From: Amborella trichopoda
Lineage: Eukaryota > Streptophyta > Magnoliopsida > Amborellales > Amborellaceae
NCBI RefSeq assembly: GCF_000471905.2
Contig: NW_006499912.1
Span: forward strand, 3,952,760 to 4,016,759
Direction: 5' to 3'
Length of the DNA stretch: 64,000 bases
In this document: positions 1 to 13,200 of the stretch, in pieces
Position numbering within the stretch: the stretch's first letter is position 1
Layout of the letters: each line of letters begins with the position of its first letter
The notes under the pieces: model-generated
The model's input: the letters and a program-made list of their open reading frames with translations, nothing else
Databases searched by the model: none
Told to the model about the DNA's origin: nothing
Translations under genes and position numbers: made by a program

Positions 1-36
<36 letters not shown>
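1..36. repeat. (TA)n microsatellite
   Basis: Uninterrupted TA dinucleotides at the window edge, directly next to an antisense LINE fragment. The array probably continues to the left. Confidence 0.9.
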
Positions 37-40
<4 letters not shown>

Positions 41-43
41 AAA

Positions 44-560
44 GCATAAGCTATAAGTCCTTATGTCTTTTCTCATTACTTCTAAGCATGTCTTTTTGGG
101 CTTACCTATTTTTTGAGCATTATACTTAAACTAACTCGCACATCCTAACAAGTGTTATACTGAGCCTGCGTCACACATTGTTAGCCCACCTAAGTCTAAT
201 ATTTCTCATCTTATCGCCTAATGATGTCATGCCTAAACTTTCTCAAATATATTAATTTCAAGTTCTATCCCTTCTTGTCTTATCACTCATCCATCTCAAC
301 ATCATCATATCGGCTACATTTGTTCTATGGATATATTGTTTTTAGTGCTCAACATTATGCCTGATAGAGCAAAGCTAGCTTCACAGTTATCCTATAGAAG
401 TTACGTTTGGGCTTCATTGGTATGCGGCGATCACATAAAATTTCGGTTGCACATCTCCACTTCGCTCACTCAGCTCTAATTTTATGTGCGACATCTTCTT
501 AAATTTCATTATTTTCCTGGATTATCGACCCAAGATATCAAAAGTCATGACACGTGTGGG
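44..560 (-). mobile_element. RTE-type LINE, 3' part (antisense)
   Basis: Read on the minus strand, this resembles the last part of plant RTE LINE open reading frames (region after the reverse transcriptase, up to the KLKG/FYKT-like and ML(Y/W)GTECW-like segments). It parallels the plus-strand copy at 15.8-16.3 kb: the stretch around 425-505 corresponds to about 15885-15950 of that copy. Many stops are present, so it is dead. The extreme 3' tail (TGATGATGA) is missing on the low-coordinate side. Confidence 0.6.
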
Positions 561-770
561 ACATCCAACAATCACTAGCCATTGAAGACATGGAGGCTTG
601 TATCATATTACAACTGTTGAAATGAAAGGTGGTGCATGTAATCACTTCAACAAATTAATATCAAGACATCTAAAAATCACTAGCTATTGATGATATGAAT
701 GCTTGTAACAGATCACAACCATCGAAATTAAAGGCGGTGCCTGTAATCACTTCAATAATTAATATGCAGC
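561..770. repeat. Direct tandem duplication, 2 x about 105 bp
   Basis: Two adjacent units (561-665 and 666-770) both begin ACATC, continue with AATCACTAGC and end in a shared TGTAATCACTTCAA block. They differ by scattered substitutions. No coding function is seen. Confidence 0.7.
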
Positions 771-899
771 CTTTTAGAACTCTATATAATGGGGCTTTTT
801 TCCATTCAAAATCACGTTGTGTACATTGTTCTCTAAACGAATTATCAAGGAGCTTTGGCACTCATTCATCTCTTTCTACTCATTTTTTTCACCCTCTAA

Positions 900-1240
900 A
901 ATCAAGTCCATCAAAAAAGTTTTTTTTAATGTTGAAAAACCCTCTAATTGATCATCTCAACATTGAGATGTATGAATATGAAAAAAAAAAAAGATTTTGG
1001 ATCCCAAAAATAGTGCATCTCGAAACACATTATCTAGACCGCCCATTTTCAAGATTTTCATATATTTATAGATCTAATTGATTTTAACCATTTGGAGTTT
1101 AAACTTTTATAATTAAAAAAAAAAATAGATTTTCAAATAGTCTTAAGAATTTTTTACACCAAAATTGCATATTATAATAAAATTTGTAGGTGTGCCTTAT
1201 TTGAATTGTTCAAAATTACAACCTTATAGAAACCGCACCC
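900..1240 (-). mobile_element. MITE, Mutator-like family M1 (antisense copy)
   Basis: It contains the M1 core (TTATCTAGACC...CCATTTTCAAGATTTTCA at about 1029-1058) and ends with the family terminus CTATAGAAACCGCACCC at 1240. The left end is not clear, so the start is approximate. The ORF through this region is an accident of the MITE. Confidence 0.55.
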
Positions 1241-2004
1241 TTAAAATTCATGATCAAGAATTACAGTAAATTTTCATGCCATCACAAATTCCCCCACACC
1301 AAACTACATCTCTCAGCACAGTTTTTACGTGGCCTTGTTTTAATTATTATTCAAACTTCACTCTTTCTCAATGTTTCTTCGCACTGCACAGTCAATTGCT
1401 CCACTTGCATTCATGATGTACCCCTGCATTGTATTCCAGCAGCATATCAAAATAAATACTCAAAGATATTTTGGAGAGAGAGAGACAGAGTTTAGAGAGA
1501 GAAAGAGAATAAATACTAAAAGATAATTTAGAGAGAGAAACAAACAGAGCTTAGAGAGAGAAAGAGACAGCCCCACTGAGGAGCAGAGAAGATATGAAAA
1601 GGGAGCACAGAAAATGATTTGAGTTGATTCAGAATCTGCTTCACGGATTGGAATAACGGATTTCTATGCTCCTTGAAAGACGTGACACTCATTTTCTTTC
1701 TCTCTCTTCCTTCCTTTTCTCTCTCTCTCTAAACCGCAATTTCCCTAAGTGCCACACGTGTGTGTAAGGAGTGCCACACGTACGTGTAAGGAGTGCCACA
1801 CGTGCGGCCTTGCAGCGGCCGTTTCGGTTTATTGCCTTATGCACTGTGAAGCACCCCACAGAGCGTTACTGTAGTGACACCAGTTCCTTATGATATTTCA
1901 AAAATGTTCCTCTCTCAAGAAAGGGTCTTGTCCTAATCTGGACCGTTCATTTTTTAAAATGACATCTGTGTCCAGGTTTTCTGTTTTATAATTGATGCTT
2001 AGCA
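1241..2004. other. Gene-free stretch with GA/CT-rich tracts
   Basis: It holds GAGAGA-rich sequence at about 1470-1570 and TCTCTC-rich sequence at about 1700-1730. A triple repeat at 1749-1810 is listed separately. No convincing ORF or RNA gene is seen. Confidence 0.6.
1749..1810. repeat. Triple 22-bp tandem repeat with CACGTG cores
   Basis: The block GTGCCACACGT plus about 11 bp occurs at 1749, 1771 and 1793. Units 1 and 3 contain CACGTG (G-box type) and unit 2 contains CACGTACG. It could be a cluster of bZIP/bHLH sites, but no nearby transcription unit is evident. Confidence 0.6.
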
Positions 2005-2355
2005 TGTATACTATGCTCCCTCGGGAGCGTACTATACATTTACTCCCTCGGATAAAACACTTGGAAGATTTTTTTTTTTTTTTAATTTGAAATTCTGGGA
2101 TCTATCTAATTATAACTAGATGATTATTTTCTAAAAAAAATAATTTTGATTTTAAGTTTTTGAACATCTAGATCATTCTTTCCAAAAGTTAGATAGTTCT
2201 GGTGCAAATCTTGGGATGCCGTTTTGTTTTGGCACATAAAAAGTGAGTTAATTTTTTTTGTCTTATGGAGTTTTAGAAATCATATCCCCGAAATTTAGGA
2301 TAAAAATTATATTCCTAGTGCATGTTTTGCTCGAGGGAGTAGGAAATCTTTTGGA
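2005..2355 (+). mobile_element. Repeat family with ACTATGCTCCCTC terminus, copy 1
   Basis: TTACTCCCTCGGATAAAACA at about 2040 is roughly mirrored by the reverse complement of the stretch near 2325-2345. The interior (GGGATCTATCTA..., about 2098) and the outer motif ACTATGCTCCCTC recur in opposite orientation at 31.5-32.2 kb. A non-autonomous DNA element is likely; the superfamily is unknown. Confidence 0.45.
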
Positions 2356-2417
2356 TACTCAAGGAGCTAAATACCTTTTATTAAGATTAATTTTTCAAAA
2401 TTATAGATATATATAAT

Positions 2418-2658
2418 GGGATTATCTACAAAAAAAGATAATTTATATTTATTTACATGGATGTCACAATCATTTTTGTCTGTAAATTTCAAAATGGGTG
2501 GTTGTAAGAGTGTTACTAAAATATACATAAAATTAAAAAAAAAAAAATCTTAAACTGCATGACTCACTTCAAGCCATCCAATTTGATATCTAATGAGTGC
2601 GAATGAATGTGACCCCCGTGTACAAAGATAAATGACTTTTTTTTTTGTAGATAATCCC
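2418..2658. mobile_element. MITE, family M2
   Basis: Terminal inverted repeats are GGGATTATCTACAAAAAAAG and AAAAAGTAGATAATCCC-type. The element is flanked by near-identical TATATAAT on both sides (a likely 8-9 bp target duplication). The interior matches the copies at 22.8, 27.9, 37.4 and 56.5 kb (shared block: CCATCCAATTTGATATCTAATG). Confidence 0.65.
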
Positions 2659-2659
2659 G

Positions 2660-3279
2660 GTATATAATACACCAAATAACCTACTTATACTACCTCTCAA
2701 TCATCATACTTGGAAAATTAGTTTGAAATCAACAACTTTGGTTTTCGTGTCTCAGTCAAATTCACTCACGGGGCATTTTTTTCTTGAATGTTCACTCACA
2801 AGCACTTATATTTGTTTTCATAGAAGTGATCAATTCACTGCTCCATACGATGATAAAAGTAAGGCTAGCAATGGATTGGTGACCCCGCCATAAAAAGCTA
2901 GGGCCCAGGCCACAAAATATGGTCTAAGGGCGGGCCAGGGCAAGGCAACCATGTCCTAGGGATAGGGCTGGGCTGGTCTTAGGCAACGTGGGCCTTGCCC
3001 GACCCTCTTTTCCTTTTGTTTTGTTTTTTTTTTCTAAATTTATTTGCCCCAACGCCGCCCTAATAGGACTAAGGACATGCTTGAGCCAACGTCTTTTTGG
3101 CCTACTTTGGGATGGTCTTACGTGGACTAGAGCCATGGTGGCGTAGCCCTTAGGATATGTAAAACTTAGTTGGTCAGTGTAAAACTTAGCTTGGGCTTCA
3201 ATATATTTTTCGAAGGGCAAGTTTGGGCTTGAGCCAAGCCACAATAGGCCTAAACTTGCACATATATTTTTCCTTGATT
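2660..3279. other. Gene-free stretch with a GGCC-rich repeat
   Basis: About 2870-3250 is unusually GC-rich, with repeated GGGCC/GGCCCA motifs and the opening GCAATGGATTGGTGACC. This style recurs at 50.7 kb and 59.4 kb (GGATGGCAATGG...). It is probably an interspersed repeat. The 106-codon minus-strand ORF here is not credible. Confidence 0.45.
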
Positions 3280-3770
3280 TGTCTTTTTTTTTAAAAACAT
3301 TTTATTATTATCCTTAAAGCTTTACCTCAACTATTTTAAATTGGCTATACGAATCCTATTTTGTTATGCCGTGCTATTAAGGACCCTACCCTCATATTAT
3401 AAGTCCCATATATTTTCTCACCTTTCAAACTTGTGTTGTCTGGATCCATGCTCCACATGACTACACTGCCTTAGGCTACTTTCCATCATTTTGTTAACAA
3501 TTGGAGCTACCCCTAATTTCTTTTAAATATGTTTATTTCAAATTCTATCATTTTGTTTTGCCAATTATCTATCTCTATATCTTCACCTCAACTATACTCA
3601 TTCTATAGATAAATTATTTAATGACCGCTCAATATTCTATTTCACAAAGCATGACTGACTTTATAGTATACTCTTTGTTAATTCCAAATCTAAGACTATC
3701 CTGCCTTATAAGGATGAGGATCAGACTCTTGCTAGAATTCGCCTCGCTATTGGGAATTGGCATGTGAAAT
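3280..3770 (-). mobile_element. RTE-type LINE 3' end (antisense, degraded)
   Basis: On the minus strand it ends with a version of the RTE tail (GTATAGCCAA...AAATAGTTGAGG...AATAATAATAA). Upstream it carries the same region as the fragment at 44-560. Heavily mutated. Confidence 0.5.
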
Positions 3771-4297
3771 CCCTCTCTCCAAGGACCATGACTGGACCCT
3801 ATATTCGTGTCCTATTTGAAATGAAAAAGTATATAAAAAAATCATTTATTTTTCATACAAATAGATTACAAATACTGTTATCTATTAGATTTAAAATTTA
3901 ATTATTATAAAATTATTATTGACTAAACTCAAAGTTCACAAATAAAAATAAATATTGACCTTATGACAAAAGCTTTCAAATTTAACATCTTACGCTTAGA
4001 AATAATTTTGATCTCCTAAAAAATCAATAGTCTTAGTACAAAATCCACTTTGAAAGTAGGGTAGTTCTGTCAAATGTAACAAAGTTATGGGTAGTTAACG
4101 TCTTGAGACGTTAACAAATTTTTTCTGAAACCGATGACACTGCTCGTCGTCTACCACTCTTTTTGCAAACCTTCGCCATTGAACACTGCAAAAAGGCTCT
4201 CTCTCTAAAAATTTTCTACTCTTTCTCTCTCTAGAAAGTACTGTTTTGTCTTGAGTATTTTTTCCCGTGCGATCTTCCCTCTCCTGGCCTGTAAGGA
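3771..4297 (+). promoter_or_regulatory. Upstream region and 5' leader of the anoctamin-like gene
   Basis: No protein is encoded here. About 4195-4245 is CT-rich (CTCTCTCTCTAAAAATTTTC, TTTCTCTCTCTAG), the pyrimidine-patch composition typical of plant core promoters and 5' leaders, and it directly precedes the start codon at 4298. No clear TATA box is visible. The transcription start is inferred to lie near 4130-4200. Confidence 0.4.
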
Positions 4298-7200
4298 ATG
4301 AATGGGGTGGCGGAGGAGACTGTTTATGAGATATGTATAGTGGTTCCTAAGAGGAGTTTTGACGAAGACAATAACGGTGACAATTTGGGTGTGGCTCGCT
4401 TAATTAAGGAATTGGAGAAGTTGGGTCTGCAAGTTGAGTGTTTTCATGGCATTTCTGAGGTGTTTATTAAGGTACCCTTACAAAAATGGTGCTCTTTCTG
4501 CTTATTGTCCTTTGATCTTCACTTGCTTTGGTGGTTTTTTTTCTTGATTGAAACAGAGTTGGTGGAATGTTTCACTGTGTTGGGTTACATTGATGGGTTT
4601 CTTTGTTGCTTTTCCTAGTTTTAAATGTATTTATTCCTCTCTCTCTCTCTCTCCTCCCCCTCTAATTGTGGCTAATTCTCTCTCTCTCTCTCTCTCTATC
4701 TCTCTTTCTCTTCTCAATATTTGGCTAAATGTGTGTTTTCCTGGGCTATTATTTGTGTGTATTCATTGTACTTGTTTTACTTGAAGTCTCACACTCTCTC
4801 TCTCTGGCTACATGTCTGTTTTACTGAAATTTTGTATTGATAAAGAAAATAATCATGAGAGGTGCAAATGCAAAGTGGGTACTAGTTTACGTGTTTATTT
4901 GATTGATCCATCTATTTTTCAATCAACAAGTGGAACATTCTCTGGACATACATTTTGTTCAAATATGATTCTCACTTGCCAACTCTTAGTAACCAGCAAA
5001 GCATGATTTTCTGGTTTAAATCTGTTATAGTACAGATATAGTTGACACCATGATGTAATCTAAAGTTATTCCTCCCACCTGGTATTCTCTTTCTACTCAG
5101 TTCACCTCTGTGTTTCATCGTTTGATGCTGAGTAGCATCTGGTCTTTCTTTCAAGGCACAATTGATATCGATTCGGCTTTGCGATGCAAATTGTATGTTA
5201 TCAAAGTATTACCCGCAAAATTTATGATTTATTTGAGTGAAGCTGATATTAGTAACAGTTTGTCCTCTTATTAAAACAACTTATCTTGCAGAAATATTGC
5301 TGAGTATTTCTGAAATTTTTTTTGTATCTTTGGCAGTGTGAGATTTCCCTCTTGTTATCTGGATATTCCCTTTTTTGCAAGATAACTTGAATTGCTGATT
5401 TACAACAAAATTACTTTGCAAAATAATTAAATGCATGATAAATGTATTACTTTCTTGAGACATGTTTAGAAGTTTAGTAGAGAAACAGTATTTACTGTTT
5501 TATTCTTTTTGAATTTCACTTTCTTTTTTGCATTTTTTGAATAATAGTATTTTTCCTTCTTTAGTTTTCTTGAGTTCTTCTTGAGGAAAACCAAAATATA
5601 GAAAACCTTTTAAGGAATTACCTTGCTGAGAAATTCCTGAATATTTTTTTCACTGAGTTTTTGTATCGTAGATTGCTATGTCTGGTTTCCATAAGGCATT
5701 TGAAAGGGATTACTTGGTTATCTTCCAATTGAAGATAGTTGATGGTCTCTAAGCACTTGGTGATCACCTATGTTTTGCTCCTCTTATTTTGGCTTGTTTG
5801 CATGCCCTTTTGATTCAAGTGGGTATAAGCTCATGCTTTATTAAGTACCGAAGCTCATGCAAGAACTATTTTTAAGAGAGTTGACAATGCTGGACAAATC
5901 CTAAGAAGTTTTAAAAATGTTACAATTGCATAGTTGAGCTACTTTAGACTGGAATGTGCTTAGGGCTATGGCTTGAATTTTGAAGTGACTTAACTGGTTC
6001 CTATTGGAAAATGCAGAGACCTGTCGATATAAACCTGATATGCCAATTTGTTTTTCTTTAACACGCATGCATGAGACCTGTAAACCTTGTATCTGGACTG
6101 TGCATTATGACAGACCATCATACATATAAAAATTCAAGGGATATCATTTTGTAGGGAGTAATCTATATGAACATATAGCATATGCAATGAAAAATTCAAT
6201 CAGCAAGCAAATGTAACCATAACCCTTGCTTGCTTAGTGGGAAAAAAGTAGTCATGTAACCAAATAGTTGGAAAATTAGGATGTATTGTGGTGATCATTT
6301 TCATCGAGCAGCTGCAAGAAAAGATTCCTTCCACAAACATTCAGGAAGGTCACTAGCAAATAACAACATTAATGCCAGTGGATGAGGGACTATTTTCATT
6401 AATGGCTGTTTTCTTTGTTCTCCCAATTCTGACAATGAAACTGATGCGGCAATATACATATAAGAAATCCTTGGAGGCCTGAGATGTACACTACCTCCAT
6501 TATGAAATCAAGGACTTTTAACTTTCTCTTTAAGATACTTGGTGACTTAGATTTTTGAATTTGGAACATACGTTGATCTCACTATTTACCGAATTGGATA
6601 TAGCTAGGCATAATGGGTGAAATCATCAGTAAATAAAAAGTAATATTTATATCTAGCTTTAGAAGAATCTTCTGCTGGTGTCTGAACCTCCTAATATCTT
6701 AAATGCGAAGGCATCAGTGTCATTAGAACTAAATGGAAGGTCCATGTGTTTATCAACTGATAGCTTCCACATAAAGTCATCGAATCAGAAAATGCTAATA
6801 TTGAGAGAATCCAATTTCTACTCATCTCACAAATGATATCGAGTCTAATTTTCTAGACGATGGTGCAAGAGCCTCGTTTGCTTTATTCCTCAGGATTTTT
6901 CCTGGAGTGAAGGGTTCAATGCTAAGATCTTGTCACTCTTGAGCATACGTAACTTGTTAGTTGTTACTGACCCTGTCTTGTACAGTCAATGCTTCAGTTA
7001 TAGGGTCCCTAACTACACAGCTTATCCGAGAAAATTCAAACTTTTTTTTTTTTGGTGAAATTGTTCACAATATATTACAGATGTATGCAATACACAAAAT
7101 TTCTCACAAGAAGAGGAAATTCAAACTTTTACTGTGGATGTTAGAATTAAAGATTCTTTTGATATGGGAACAAGAAAAACATTAGGACAAGTAACCCAAC

Positions 7201-10200
7201 ACATCTGAGAAGATTACAACAGATGGAAAGAAATTCAATATTTTCTCTCATCATTTGTGCGTTTTGGATGAAAATTTCTTGACAATTGATCCTCTTGGTT
7301 CCTTCTACCTTGATAATGGTGCCTTTGATGTGATTATTGGGTCATCTACCATCAAATTTGGGAATGTATTGCTCATAGTATTAAGAATCACAATGATGTG
7401 TTGATTAAATATCAATTCTCTTGATTGGAGATGAATTTGGGGTGGAAAATGGTGCGTATTTGACACCTATCAGTTGTTGTTTTGTTGCTTAGGAGAGTTG
7501 ACCTCGTTTTGGATGTGTTAGTGTTGCTGCAATAAGGTCATGATTTTGGTTAATTTCCACTCACTAAGAACCATGTCTAATTTTTAACTCTCCTCATCTT
7601 ACCTATGACCAATTCTCACTCATTTTCTCTCTTTCCATCCTTTGTCTTGGTTGCATGCCAATGAGGAAGTATAGGAAGGATGCCAATACTAGAATGATAA
7701 TTGTTTCAAGGAATTCAACTACTGATCTTCTAACAAAATGATTAGTGTAGCTAATAACAGAAACGTCAAATTGGTAGTATGAACCTACCAGTTGCGAGTA
7801 TTTCGTTACTTGATTATGATGGACTTTCACGTTCCACCAGAATTTTTTAATGGCTATCCATCATAGGTGATAACATGGAGCCTTAATCACGTACTAATGT
7901 TCCTATCAGGCGTCACTTTCTACACTTGTCTCCCAATGCCACCAATATCAACGACTTGTAAAGACCTCATTAGTTTGGAAATAGTTTTCAACCAGCAATT
8001 GACACGCCTCGGGTATACCTCACTAGCTGCGTCATTGCCCCAAGTGCAAAGATTTTTGCCTTTTTTTCGTTTGGCCCCGAAGCACATCGCATAGGGGCGC
8101 ATATGCACTTTGGTGGGATGCGCCCGCATGTGTGCTGCATCCCACTGCATATGCCCACATAGCTCATGGGCAAAAATAGTGCCTACAAGCATGGGTTTTT
8201 TTGTCATTTTCCCCCTTGAAAAGGGGAGAAGGGTTTTGGGGGTATTAATTCCCCCTCCCCACAAAAACACAAAGATCAAAAGAAGGGGAAAAAAGATTGG
8301 TGCAAATTTTGTCAATTTGCTTTGGGTGTTGGTTGGGTTGTCGATTGGGATTAGCTTGGGCATTGTTTTGAAGAAGTTTGAGTATAGATTCGTCAACGTA
8401 TTGAGGGTTTCAAGTGCTAAGAAGATATATAAAACTTTTTCGTTCAACCAGTAAGTTTTTATTTCCTAAATCGTAACACTTTCTGTTTTTCTTTTGGGGC
8501 AATGTCTTCTGTAAAGTTAGTTTCAAGTTTCTACTTTCTATAAAGTTAGTGTCAAGTTTCTTATTTCTACTTTCTATTTCTAATGTCTTCTATCAGGGGA
8601 TTCAGAGTCACCGACAGCTGATAATATTGGATTTAATGAATAAATTGAATACCTACTATCGCATAAACCACCTTCATAATTTTTTCCATGCATTAACCTA
8701 TTTTTTGAAATTGGATTTTTTTTTATATTTATTGACCGCATCGGGGTGATGCACCCGCATTTGGACTGCATCAGCCCCCCAACCGCATAGGGACTGCATC
8801 CCACATTTTAAAACGCTGGTTCTGCCACTTGTCCTCATTTGATGTGTTCTATCATTTCACCTCTGCCAAACCCTTATTAACATAAATCTAATGAGGAGCA
8901 GGATTTGGAAACTTTACTGGTATGCTTCCTTGACTAAGATAATTCATATTTTTGTTCTGCTAATCAGAGTTATTCCCATTTACTATTTGTCTCATCGGTT
9001 TCGTCTCCCTTCATTTAATCGATAAGTTTTTCTGAGGGATAATATAATATAATTCAGTGGACTCTGGAATACTTATATAGCTCATTTGTCATCATTACAT
9101 GAAATTCAGGGATGGTAATGGGCCCCAAGAGCTACATGTTTACGCGAGAAGATAGTGACCTATGAACTATGTTGTCTATGGTTATTGGATTATAGTAAAG
9201 GGTCCTTTTTCTTGATTGAAATAATTTATTTGTTTGTATTGCCAGGATAGTGTGTAAGCTTTTCTTTTTTTTTTCCGTCCCTGGAGTTTTGGGTTTATAT
9301 TTCTATTCATTGTTTCAGTTGGCTGCACGACAAGATATTATTGCCAAAGCTGCTGCAGAGTTACAGATAAAGAAACCCACTTACATTGGTAAATGTCAGA
9401 TCCATTTATTCAACTTTCTTTCTATTTTTCTTCGTTAGTTTATTTTCTGACGTGAATAAAAGGAAAGGCATGTATGTGTTTGCTGATACACAGACGTGTG
9501 TAATAATACAGACACACATATCCACATACCACATTCACATTTGTACTATACATCCAAGTATATTCTGACAAATCTCTTCCATATAGAGTCTAGACTAGAG
9601 ACTCATTTGCACACGTAAATGCATACATGCAAACCCCTACTTCTGTGTGCATGACGGTTCATTACACACTATCTCGAAAATCTCTCCCATATGGATTTAC
9701 ACTGCATATTTTGTGTAGGTGTGACAGAACTTTCTTTTGGGACTGGTTTTAGGTATGGATTTACAGTTTGAGTCAGACCAAGCTGCTGCATTTGTGCGAC
9801 AGCCTGATGGAACCTTGTTTAGTTGGAGTGAACGCTTTTGTTGTTACAATCACTTGATCTATGCAATTGTAAGTCATTTGATTTTGGATATATTTGCATT
9901 ATGCAATTTAATTTTCTTTTTGGTTTCCCCTAAGATTTTGGTGCTAGTTTATGCTTTCACATCAATTTGATTCGGGAAAACTGGCAATATTTCCTGGTAA
10001 CTCAAGTTCTCGTTAGGTAAATGCAGGAAAACAAAACTGGAGGAACTGTAAAACTAATGACCAATACCAAAGAATTTGAGTGGAGAACAGGGGAGTCTTT
10101 ACTTAAAAGGATGGAAGCTGAAGGAATTGTTAAACAAGTCTTCCCCTTGCATGGTATATTAACTCTTTTGTTCTTCATTTATGCCATTGAGTGGTCTATA

Positions 10201-13200
10201 AACTTCATGCTAAGTCCTATGTAGATGAGAAGAGGAGGAAGCAGCTCGTGAGAAACTGGGCGCTTAATTGGTTGGATTTCACCTCTCAACCAATTGATGA
10301 AGTTTACTCATATTTTGGTACAAAGGTAGAATCATGTCTTTATTCAAAACTAATAATGCATCGTAAACAGTTATTTTCTTATCTTCCATGTTGAAGTTTG
10401 GAGTTCTTCCCCATGGACGAGGTCTCCATTTCACCATTTGCCTCGTGGCTTTCTGGTATCTGTTTAGAGCTTGTTATAATGTTGGTTTAGTCAATTTTAT
10501 CTTCTTGATTGTATTATTCTGATAAATACCATGCAGATTTTAAAATGCAGGATATGACTGGAGAAACTCTATGACATTAACCTTTTCTAGAATTTGGCTC
10601 ATATTAGATCATTGCGGTTTCCTTTTGTGATTGAAATAGAGGTCTGTTGAAAATTGAGCATTTCCCAGGGTCTCAGAATTCTATCTGATTAGAAATTTTT
10701 TAGAATTTGATAAAATTAATGTTTTTTTGTTTCTTACATAATTGATTAATTATTGCTCAGTTTCAACTTCGCTATGACTTAATATCACCACAATTATATA
10801 CTTGCAAATGCTTGTCTTCTTTCTTTTTCCCTTTTGATATCAAGTACGTGATAATAGAATATCTTTCCTTTTTTTTCCTTTTGATATCAAACTACGTGAA
10901 TATAGAATATCAACAACAAAGGGGTTTGTGTTGCAGATTGCCACGTATTTTGCATTTCTAGGTATGTACACACAGTGGCTTTTTGCTCCAGCTGCTTTTG
11001 GGCTTGTTTTGCAGTTGTGGGATTTTGGGTAAGCTTCCAATCTGCAATCTTTATCTACTTATCTTTTTATCTTGAGATTGCAAAGATGAAGTCTATATCC
11101 TAATAGTCATATCTTTCAGATCATGGCAGCTTTTTGCACTTCCTTTCTTCTTCATTTTCGTGATATCATGGGCTGTTCTACTTTTCCAATTCTGGAAGCG
11201 CAAGAATTCTGCTTTGTTGACAAGGTTGATCTATTATGTATTTATGTCTCATTTGATAATTTGTATTTTTGAGGATCTTATTTCTGCTTCTTGTGTGCAA
11301 TATGAGTCAGTTTGGTTCTTAAATTCAATGCATTTTTTTGTTTTGTGCAGATGGCATATTAGCCTTTCCAATGACTCAATGTCATTGGAACCTGGATATA
11401 AAAAGAGTAGTGATTCAGAGTTTAGTTCCTTCATGGAGTCTCATGTGGAACTTGAGAAAACAATATGGACTGAGAAGCCCAAGGGAATGGCCAAAGCATT
11501 TCCAAGTGATGAGTGGCTTGGAAATTTCCGGAAGTTCAGGAATAATGCAATTGTTATCATGGGTATTGTTTGTCTCCAGTTGCCATTTGAGTTGGCTTAT
11601 GCTCATTTCTATGAGGTTATGGATTCTGACATAATGAAGTAAGACAGTCTTTTATCATTTTTGGTAAATGGAATTATTTTTCATGGCTAGCTTCTATGGT
11701 GTCCAATGAATATTAAGATAATAGAAATTTTTTAATTGTCATCTACATTTTGTAAATGTAGTGATCCCATCATTATCGATGTCTGCCACTCCCTTAGTTC
11801 TTCAATGCACCATTGTCTGAGTCACTTTAATAGATGTTTGATAAAAAATTACTTGGTTTTAGTTAGTCATTCTTCATCCTTTTATGACCTCAGTTACTAT
11901 TAATTAAAAATAATTGAAGTAACACATTATTTACTCTTTCACCCCCTCCTCTGTCTGTTAATAATTTCTAGAATCTTCAAAAACCAGATGGCATTCCTCT
12001 GTTCTAGTTTATTTGCAACTGATGCTAAAAAGGGGGAGCAATAGGTAGCAAGTTCTTTGCGAGCATTGGGAACTTCCTTTAATCTCTCTACATTCTACTA
12101 TCATAGGTTGTTATGCAAGCTAGTGGTGGCTACAAACAAATCCCTCATGGGGCGATGGTTTGATTCTTGTAAATACATAAGTGGAGCAAGCTTGTTGTAT
12201 CCATGATCTTATCTGTACACTAAGGAAAATCCTCCAGAATTTAGTACCGACTCCTTCGCCTTGTGCACCCGTTTGTGAAGCTATGCTCAGGAGCCAATCA
12301 CTTGTCAGGGCTTGAGACTCCTTAGTTCTTACATGATTACTCTAGATGTATACATTTATGCATTAGTCAAACTATCCTACTAAGGGAAATGAACGACCCA
12401 ATGCTTCGTTCATTGGCCTCCAGTCTTTGCACTTTGGACGAAAAGCTAATTGCAACAGGAAATGTCATGTGAGGTCTACACTGGTTAATGTGTAACTCTT
12501 CTGGCCAAATTAACTAGTAATCAATCCTGAGATAATGGAGAGTTAGTAGGAGTGGAATAAGTTTGGAGTTGCCCCTTGTTATGTGATTGTCCAGGGAACA
12601 GGGTTTGGTCAACTGAGTCCAAGTCTGTGTTGCCATTGATGACACATGGGCAAAGCCTGTTGCCACAATAGGTAGCACTGAGCCACAGTAGTCTCAAGGG
12701 ACTCTGGCACCAATATAGGCCCTATGTCTCTTGGCTAAGTTTATCATTCAATTTTTTAGCTTCATAGTCATCCAATTTAGCTGTTATTTTGCTAGTTCAT
12801 GAGTGCTGGAAATGTCTCCCGGAGTGGATATTGGAATACTATGTTCAGCTTTGGGTTCTTGTTTAGAGATACCTCTTCTAATGAGGGGGCATTGATGTGG
12901 GGCATTTTTTTGCCATTTTGGTGAACACATTGTAGCTTTGCCATTGCCCTACAAACTGCCATGGATCTCTCATCGACATGTCTTAACAGACATCTGTTTA
13001 TTCCTAAGTGCTCCGGACACGAGCTACACATCTCATATTTGCGACCTAGTTCCTATGCTGAAGTCCTACAACATCATTTTTCGTCAAGGGTAAACGTAAT
13101 TATTGAAATATGCATCCTCCAGGCAAGTTTGTTCATGAGAACCGTCTCTGAATCATTCAAATTGATTTCTCTCTTGGGGTTTGGTAGTCGCAAGGTGGCA

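Noticed and set aside
2924..3244. 106-codon minus-strand ORF
   Set aside because: It lies in a GGCC-rich repeat and an antisense context, has no recognisable domain and a biased composition.
7920..8454. Overlapping ORFs on both strands (175 and 114 codons) in intron 1
   Set aside because: Both strands are open at once because of GC-rich repeat content. They lie within the anoctamin intron and no family was recognised.
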